A stretch of 64,000 bases of DNA, from assembly GCA_013334925.1 (NCBI GenBank), contig JAAXWP010000004.1, forward strand, positions 46,824 through 110,823. The letters run 5' to 3'. Shown here one piece after another: positions 58,430-64,000 of the stretch. The DNA is from Chlorobiaceae bacterium (lineage in GTDB: Bacteria > Bacteroidota > Chlorobiia > Chlorobiales > Chlorobiaceae). The first letter of the stretch is position 1. Every line of letters begins with the position of its first letter. The position numbers and the translations under genes are program-made. The notes under the pieces were generated by a model. It was given only the letters and a program-made list of their open reading frames with translations. It was not told the DNA's origin and ran no database searches.

Positions 58430-58618
58430 TTATTCATCATACTTGTTGGTAGAGATACCGAAAACCGTATAAAGCGGGCAGAAACCGACTGCCGCCGTCC
58501 CCAGGAAGATCAGGCCCAGAAGCCCGATAAATTTCATGAACACGATGCTGTACACAAGCATGACCGCGCCGATCAAGGCGCGAACGATTCGGTCTTTCTC
58601 ACCCATATTTTTTTTCAT
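58430..58618 (-). CDS. DUF2892-like small inner-membrane protein
   Basis: 62 residues starting at ATG 58618 (MKKNMGEKDRIVRALIG). Two hydrophobic helices with GAVMLVY and a FCPLYTVFGIST end match the DUF2892/YgaP-like membrane family. Often fused or adjacent to rhodanese domains; not here. An upstream in-frame start at 58750 would add a basic stretch that overlaps the next gene. Confidence 0.75.
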   Translation of the reverse strand: MKKNMGEKDRIVRALIGAVMLVYSIVFMKFIGLLGLIFLGTAAVGFCPLYTVFGISTNKYDE

Positions 58619-58733
58619 GGCTGCTCCGTAAAAGTTGTTGTTCCGGTTTGTGCGTTCTGCAGGGAACTGCTTCAGAAAGCGGCAGTTATAAAATATACGA
58701 AAAGATCGTTGAGAACAACGTCGGGAACAGGCA

Positions 58734-58943
58734 CTAACTCTCCGCTCCATGATGGGTCAGCACCGCGGCGATCAGGCCGAATACGCTGAAAATCAGTCCG
58801 GCGGCAAGCCATCCGAACAACTGACCTCCCCGGTAACCTTTTCTGGCTGCTATAATCGTGCAGGCAATCCCGCACACGGCACTGACCACGAACACAAAAG
58901 TCCAGCTGGCCGGATCCATCATTTGTAACATATACAGCAACAA
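58734..58943 (-). CDS. Small two-helix membrane protein
   Basis: 69 residues, two predicted transmembrane helices (SWTFVFVVSAVCGIACTIIAA; LFGWLAAGLIFSVFGLIAAVL) with a Tyr-Arg-Gly-Gly linker. I recognise no named family. Same direction as the DUF2892 gene 115 bases downstream, so possibly co-expressed. Confidence 0.6.
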   Translation of the reverse strand: MLLYMLQMMDPASWTFVFVVSAVCGIACTIIAARKGYRGGQLFGWLAAGLIFSVFGLIAAVLTHHGAES

Positions 58944-59162
58944 TTTGATTGGGCTTTAACTTCCGGGCTGAGCCGGAAGCATATGAAGTAGCGAATATAC
59001 AAACAGCCAGGGCATCAAAAAACGGTTGAGCATCAGCTGATGCCAAATGACCTCAGGTAAAACCGGACGCAGATAACCTTTTTCATACAGCAGATTGTTT
59101 GCTCCCCTACGGATAAAAAATAGATTGTTATAGAACCTCCATTATCACTATGCTGCGATACG

Positions 59163-61052
59163 ATGCTGCACCTGAAAGACAACCACCGGATAGTCAGGCG
59201 ACTGAACACCCTTTTTCAGCTGATTCTGCGTAAAAGCAGATACTACAAGGGCACATCTCAACAACTCGTCCGTATGACCTGGGCCTCATTTCTCGCCCAG
59301 CTCAACCTCAACCAGGACCTGCCGTTTCTCCTGGTGGCCATCTTTGTCGGACTGGTAACCGGCTATGTAGCCGTGGTGTTTCATGAAGCCATAAAGATCA
59401 TCAGCGAAGTGCTGTTCGAAGGTCCCACAGCGCTGGGATTACCATCATTCAACAACGCTACGCGTCTGATCCTGCTACCGCTGATCCCGGCACTCGGAGG
59501 TCTCGTCGTCGGTCTCTACAATGCGTTTATCGTCAAGGCACGTCCGGAGCATGGCCTGGCGTCGGTCATCAAGGCAGTCGCCCAGAAGGAGGGCCGAATT
59601 TCAAAAAAAAGCTGGATCCACAAGACCTTCACCTCGGTAGTCAGCATCGGTACCGGTGGCGGAGGGGGACGCGAGGCGCCCATCGCCCAGGTGGGTGCGG
59701 CGATTGGCTCCACGGTGGCCCAATTGCTGAAATTTTCTCCGGCAAGAACCAGAACATTGCTCGGCTGTGGTGCAGCCGCAGGACTTTCGGCTGTTTTCAA
59801 CGCACCCATCGGTGGCGTGATGTTCGCTGTCGAGGTGATTCTCGGAGACTTCAGCGTCAAGACCTTCAGCCCCATCGTGGTGGCCGCTGTGGTCAGCACC
59901 GTGCTATCACGAAGCTATCTGGGTAATTATCCGACCTTCAGGGTACACGAATACAGCCTTGTCTCGAATACAGAGCTGGCGCTCTATTTCATACTCGGAG
60001 TGCTCGCCGGTCTCTCGGCCGTCGTCTTCATCAGGACATTCTACTTCATCGAGGAGCGACTGAAGAAATTCGAAAAACGCTTCAGAGTTCCGGGCTGGGC
60101 CATGCCAGCCATCGGCGGCCTTCTTTGCGGACTGGTCAGTATGTGGGTACCGGAACTCTACGGGTTCAGCTATGATGTCATCAACCGGGCGCTCACCGGA
60201 ACCGAATCCTGGGAAAACATGATCGCGGTATACCTGCTTAAACCCGTCGTTGCTGCATTTACCGTCGGCTCAGGTGGTTCCGGAGGTATGTTCGCCCCCT
60301 CGATGAAAATGGGCGCCATGCTCGGAGGTATGTACGGCAAGATGGTCAACCAGCTGCTGCCGGGCATGACCGCTGCATCCGGAGCGTATGCCCTCGTCGG
60401 TATGGGTGCGCTCACTGCCGGGATCATGCGTGCCCCCCTTACGGTTATCCTGATTCTGTTCGAAGTCACGGGCCAGTACGAGATCGTGCTCCCGATCATG
60501 TTCGCTGCCGTGACGTCAGCACTCGTGGCCCGCCTCTCCTATCCCTACACCATGGAAACCTATGTCCTCGAAAAGGAGAATGTACGGGTGGGTTTCGGAA
60601 TAGCGCTGACCATAGCCGGAAATATCAGCGTCATGGATGTCATGAGGAAAAACTTCATCCGGTTTTCCGACTTTACGAGAGTCGAAACCATCATTGAATC
60701 GTTCCACAACACGCTCGAGTCCAACTTTTATGTAACAACGGATGACGGTGTTTTCGTCGGCGTGATCGGTCTTGAAGAGATGAGCATCCTGCTCAGGGAA
60801 GGCGCGGTAACGGGCTTGATCGCTGAAGATATCGTCAAAAAAAATGTTACGGTTCTTTACGACACATCCAAACTTGACGAAGCGCTCAAGATTTTCGAGA
60901 TCACCGATCATTCGATTCTGCCGGTAGTCTCCTCAAGCAATGGCAGAATGCTCGGGGTGGTCCGGCAGGACGACACCTTTTCGTACTACCGCAAGCAGAT
61001 GAATCTGATCACCACGGATGAAAACGATTCTCCGGGCAACAACAGCAGATGA
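59163..61052 (+). CDS. ClC-family chloride channel/transporter with CBS domains
   Basis: 629 residues. ClC fold with the selectivity motifs: GTGGGGGREAPIAQ (Glu gate in GREAP), GVMFAVEVILGDFS, and GSGGSGGMFAPS. The Glu is kept, so it may be an H+/Cl- antiporter. The C-terminal 130 residues form a CBS pair (ISVMDVMRKNFIRFSDF, then VLYDTSKLDEALKIFEITDHSILPVV) that could sense nucleotides. The start at 59163 (MLHLKDNHRI) fits. Confidence 0.93.
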   Translation: MLHLKDNHRIVRRLNTLFQLILRKSRYYKGTSQQLVRMTWASFLAQLNLNQDLPFLLVAIFVGLVTGYVAVVFHEAIKIISEVLFEGPTALGLPSFNNATRLILLPLIPALGGLVVGLYNAFIVKARPEHGLASVIKAVAQKEGRISKKSWIHKTFTSVVSIGTGGGGGREAPIAQVGAAIGSTVAQLLKFSPARTRTLLGCGAAAGLSAVFNAPIGGVMFAVEVILGDFSVKTFSPIVVAAVVSTVLSRSYLGNYPTFRVHEYSLVSNTELALYFILGVLAGLSAVVFIRTFYFIEERLKKFEKRFRVPGWAMPAIGGLLCGLVSMWVPELYGFSYDVINRALTGTESWENMIAVYLLKPVVAAFTVGSGGSGGMFAPSMKMGAMLGGMYGKMVNQLLPGMTAASGAYALVGMGALTAGIMRAPLTVILILFEVTGQYEIVLPIMFAAVTSALVARLSYPYTMETYVLEKENVRVGFGIALTIAGNISVMDVMRKNFIRFSDFTRVETIIESFHNTLESNFYVTTDDGVFVGVIGLEEMSILLREGAVTGLIAEDIVKKNVTVLYDTSKLDEALKIFEITDHSILPVVSSSNGRMLGVVRQDDTFSYYRKQMNLITTDENDSPGNNSR

Positions 61053-61483
61053 CTCTGCAAGTGCTTGTATGCGTATACCATATGGCTGACCAGCCATCCC
61101 GACCATTTCAGCGACAATCAATTGTGCCACGACAGGCCTGAAAAAGAGTGTGGTTCAGATGCTGTCAATCAGACTGAAGAGTACCATGAAGAAAAGCACA
61201 AATCATTTCAGAAAAACAAGTTCCATCGCATAAGCCTCGTCCTGGACGATATTGGCGAAAGCATGAATGCTCAACTGATGGATACGTTAAACGCCAAAAA
61301 TAATAACAGCAGTCAACAGGAACTTTAATTTTCAAAGCCCTGTTCTTTCCGTTGACAGCCGATGGTTATGGTTGTTGTGTGAATGCGTGACTTATGATGG
61401 TTACGGGTTTCAAGCGGGCTTGATGGATCTCCGTCCTCGAGCCCGTTTTTTTTCTGCCGGCAGAACCGTCATGGCCATATAAC
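61053..61483. other. Intergenic region with terminator
   Basis: The 430 bases after the ClC gene hold a hairpin at 61415-61452 (CGGGCT with AGCCCG, then eight T) that would end plus-strand transcripts. The 87-codon frame at 61065-61328 has an odd His/Glu/Lys-rich composition and no family resemblance, and is not called. Confidence 0.6.
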
Positions 61484-61744
61484 TCATCGTCGCCAGATCT
61501 CAACCACATCGTTGCCGTCGATGTTCAGCAAACGATCTTCCGGTTCATAACCACAAAGAAGCGAACGGAGGAGCATGAAACGACCGGCCGATGCCTTTTC
61601 GTCAAATCTGTACCGAAGACCCAATGCCGGAATACCTTCGACCTCGACATCGATCAATCCTGGCTGACGACGATATTCAAGCATCGCTCGCTTTGCGAGA
61701 TCATGAAAACTTTGCATCGGACGCCCCTTTTTCAGAAGTTTCAA
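61484..61744 (-). CDS. Conserved hypothetical protein, 86 residues
   Basis: Small soluble protein (MQSFHDLAKRAMLEYRRQPG core, then VEVEGIPALGLRYRFD and NIDGNDVVEIWRR). An internal ATG at 61717 would give 77 residues and may be the true start. The regular alternation suggests a compact beta-rich domain. Family not recognised. It looks coding from its codon use and ending. The region up to 62016 has no other clear gene. Confidence 0.55.
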   Translation of the reverse strand: MKLLKKGRPMQSFHDLAKRAMLEYRRQPGLIDVEVEGIPALGLRYRFDEKASAGRFMLLRSLLCGYEPEDRLLNIDGNDVVEIWRR

Positions 61745-62016
61745 ATCTACCGGACAAAATCAGTCGATCCTATCCAGTGCTGAATAACCCATAAACAAAG
61801 AGGGAATCGGCGGAGGTAAAAAAGATAGAAATCTCATCATATCCGGGAAGTCTGAAGTACAGCCAAGGCACTGATGAAGGTGGGTACCTCCCGGCATAGA
61901 GTTGTCTTAAAATACAAAAGAATGAGAGACCGGGAAGAAATTTACTTAAATATTTCTTCTTCACGTCAATACAGTAAATCTGGACACCTCATCAGGATCG
62001 GACAGAGATGACGATA

Positions 62017-62250
62017 TCAGATACAAGCCTGGCCAAAACAGGCCGAACAGACTCTCTCCTCTTCGATTTCATAGATGGTCGAAACACCGAGACAGGCCTG
62101 ACAAGTCAGTCCCTGCACCATACCAGTGCCGCCACAGACCGAACACTCTTTGATGACGGTAACATTGACCACTCCTTTTCCCTGACATACCGGACAGGTA
62201 TTACTCGACGAATCGCTGTCGTAACTGAATAATGGAACTGCGCTGATCAT
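62017..62250 (-). CDS. DnaJ-type zinc-finger small protein
   Basis: 77 residues from ATG 62250 (MISAVPLF). It has three CxxC elements in two CxxCxGxG-like repeats (CPVCQGKG, CSVCGGTG, CQACLG, CSACFG), the pattern of the DnaJ central zinc domain. Free-standing zinc-finger proteins of this type occur next to photosystem or chaperone genes in phototrophs. Partner unknown. Confidence 0.75.
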   Translation of the reverse strand: MISAVPLFSYDSDSSSNTCPVCQGKGVVNVTVIKECSVCGGTGMVQGLTCQACLGVSTIYEIEEERVCSACFGQACI

Positions 62251-62387
62251 GGTTCGTATTTTTATCTGATGAATGTTTGTCTGCAATGCTCCGTCACCTG
62301 ATTCCCGGCTGATAAGCATCGGGTCGATGGTTACCGAAAGTGGTGCAGCGCCGCAAAAAAGCGCCCCACTTCAGTTCCATCTCATAA

Positions 62388-63011
62388 TCAGAACGTGACT
62401 GCCGTAATGGTAATGGTTCCTGTGTAGTCACCTGACACAGTGGTATTGGAAAAATCGAGCCCCATCAGCACATCTCCCGTGGTTGCATTGAGCTTCTGGA
62501 TACCTTTCAGGTCAGCACTGACAGAACGCCCTCCCGATGAGGCTTGCGCGCCGTCAAGCTTGAGCTGAAGCTTTGAAACACCAATCGATGAGCTGCTGGA
62601 CTCATTTCTGAGAAATGAATCCCCGGCAATGCTGACGGTTGCCTTACCCGAGCTTGAAAAGCCGCGAACCGCCCAGACATTTCTGAGGGTAAGGGTTATG
62701 TCGGAGCCCCTGAGTGCAGCCAGGTTTGCATCAGCCGGCGATGCAGTACCCAGTTCCCAGGAACCATCGATCGTCTGTTCCCTGCCATCGATGGCCACCT
62801 GATTACAGAAGTCATGCCCATGGCTTTCGGTCTGACCGACGAGTCCAAGATTGATGTTGCTGAAATAATCGAGGATAATGACATCCGGCACCGAAACGTA
62901 AATGGTCGAAGTGCCGCTCGCTGTCCGGGAAGCGATCACCGAGACTGGCACGCTGGCGGCAAGCATTGCCGCTGCAAGAGCGATGGGGCGGAGATGGGGG
63001 CTTTTGAACAT
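62388..63011 (-). CDS. Secreted protein with signal peptide, fimbrial-like C-terminus
   Basis: 207 residues. Signal peptide MFKSPHLRPIALAAAMLAASV with Ala cleavage site about residue 27. The body is Ser/Thr/Gly-rich and ends in GDYTGTITITAVTF, resembling the end strand of DUF4402 or pilin-like beta proteins (donor strand type). Could be a fimbrial or surface-layer component; not certain. Upstream 63012-63442 is a gap where I see no gene. Confidence 0.7.
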   Translation of the reverse strand: MFKSPHLRPIALAAAMLAASVPVSVIASRTASGTSTIYVSVPDVIILDYFSNINLGLVGQTESHGHDFCNQVAIDGREQTIDGSWELGTASPADANLAALRGSDITLTLRNVWAVRGFSSSGKATVSIAGDSFLRNESSSSSIGVSKLQLKLDGAQASSGGRSVSADLKGIQKLNATTGDVLMGLDFSNTTVSGDYTGTITITAVTF

Positions 63012-63442
63012 GGTCGAAACATTCAGGGGTTCACAAGCAAACCGATACCGAAACGTCGCATCGGCAGCCTGTGATTATCCTTCAAATAACGTGCCACAAG
63101 AATATTCGCCCTTGATCCCGGATCACCTTCCACCAATAACGTTCTAATCTGCTGTCATTTAGAAACAGCGACCGGAGCCCGACGGTATTTCGCAAAAAAG
63201 CACCGTCTCGCCGTAGTTATCCCTGCCGCATCGGCTATCCGTCTCATTCAGCGACACCATATGCATCATCATGTGTCGCAAATGCAGGAAACCCGGAAAA
63301 CACCGCCGTTTCATTTCAATGCAAAATCGATCGATCGGGGAAGATGGAGGACGCCGACGCTCAGCATACGACGGCACAGGAAAAGAATCACAGAGATGTA
63401 CAGGAACAACTCGAGGACTGAAAACGACAGGCAGGGATCAAA

Positions 63443-63491
63443 GACAAAAAAAGCAAGGTTTCCGTGGGTGAACCCCTGGCGAAAACCTTGC
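63443..63491 (-). terminator. Minus-strand terminator of the Cys-rich gene
   Basis: On the minus strand GCAAGGTTT at 63491-63483 pairs with AAACCTTGC at 63461-63453, with an inner GGGT/ACCC stem, followed by eight T. It lies 105 bases after the stop of the 63596-63766 gene, consistent with its transcript. Confidence 0.72.
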
Positions 63492-63595
63492 GGTATAGTT
63501 TGGACGCAAAACCGAAACAGGCTGTTTTGATCTGACGTCCGGAACCAGTGCTCTCTGTAAACCTCCTGAAAGATTTTCAGAAAACGAAATGGAGC

Positions 63596-63766
63596 TTACT
63601 TCTGCTCTGCATCCTCTTTTTTCTTGAAGAACATGCAGCCGCCTTCGGCGACGACGTCCTTACCGAAACAGGTGCCTGCAGCCGGATTGGAGGGGTTGAC
63701 GGTAAAGCTCTGGCAGTCTTTGCACTGCTTTCCAGGCTCTGCCTGCTGTTTGTACATGGGTTCCAT
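63596..63766 (-). CDS. Small cysteine-rich protein, possible Fe-S or zinc binder
   Basis: 56 residues translated from the minus-strand ATG at 63766 (MEPMYKQQAE). Four cysteines: CKDC at 15 and 18, Cys 33 in GTCFGKD, Cys 44 in GGCMFF. The spacing resembles HiPIP-like or BssC/rubredoxin-like small metal proteins, but exact family unknown. The dedicated terminator downstream supports expression. A second in-frame Met at residue 4 is possible. Confidence 0.72.
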   Translation of the reverse strand: MEPMYKQQAEPGKQCKDCQSFTVNPSNPAAGTCFGKDVVAEGGCMFFKKKEDAEQK

Positions 63767-64000
63767 GGCGGTCAATCGATTTATCGGTTATGATGCATAC
63801 TGATAGGTCCAAAGGACTTGTGGAATATACGCTACCACTCCGATATTCAAAGCTTTTTTCGATCAGATGAAACGTTATCCAGCCCCTGCCTGTTGAACCC
63901 GTTACCGGATGACGAGGGTTGCCTATTGGCAGAACATTCCTACATTTAAAGACAGTCTTATTGCAGTAGCGGAGAGCTTCATCACATTCATGGACTTCAG

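Noticed and set aside
61065..61328. 87-codon frame after the ClC gene
   Set aside because: Poor composition, no family, and the region has the look of an untranslated gap with a terminator following.

Overview
The window looks like a chromosomal stretch of a green sulfur bacterium (Chlorobiaceae, probably Chlorobium or Chlorobaculum; GC-rich, high-GC codon use). The most diagnostic gene is pscC at 2879-3499, the membrane cytochrome c-551 of the P840 photosynthetic reaction centre, next to PEP carboxylase. The fused LpxC-FabZ enzyme, typical of the Bacteroidetes/Chlorobi group, and the paired acetyl-CoA synthetase and pyruvate phosphate dikinase, which suit a reductive-TCA autotroph, agree. 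I recognised no rRNA, tRNA or CRISPR array.

Layout. 1-3.5 kb: a methyltransferase / unknown / XerC operon on the minus strand, then queF, then pscC with a near-perfect sigma-70 promoter. 3.7-8.1 kb: ppc and comM. 8.1-15.4 kb: a compact minus-strand cluster of two SPASM-type radical SAM enzymes, a B12-binding radical SAM enzyme, a lysine 2,3-aminomutase-like enzyme, a protein of unknown family and a flippase-like exporter. Four radical SAM proteins in overlapping reading frames suggest a biosynthetic pathway I cannot match to a known product; this is the best candidate for an undescribed system. 16-20.5 kb: sppA-oppF (minus), rsmI-panC (plus). 20.7-31.8 kb: pnp, leuS, acs, a DUF4405 protein, tspO, an inositol-monophosphatase-like gene and lpxC-fabZ.

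31.8-32.1 kb is a non-coding stretch with five evenly phased DnaA-box-like sites beside an AT-rich tract, a candidate replication origin or DnaA-controlled site. 32-42 kb: pgsA, ruvC-yebC, pheA-polA, an M23 peptidase, a DUF2795 protein, an Omp85-family outer-membrane protein whose ATG is separated from its reading frame by a run of ten T, and rpe. 42-50 kb: trpC with a half-length carB, a JAMM protease, purD, and an envelope group (GT25, DUF374 acyltransferase, lpxK). 50-64 kb: isochorismatase-family and methyltransferase genes, a FISUMP lipoprotein, elbB, an orphan nucleoside-type permease, ppdK, a DEDDh exonuclease, small membrane proteins, a ClC channel, and several small or secreted proteins.

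Two families of short tandem repeats punctuate gene ends: a heptamer family (units such as GTGCTGA, TCACTTG, TCATCAC) at 20.5, 28.6 and 44.7 kb, and a nonamer family (GTCCATTCA, GGGTCTTAT and relatives) at 20.6, 27.9, 28.5, 42.2 and 44.6 kb. Each heptamer array starts at or just inside the 3' end of a coding sequence and supplies its stop codon.
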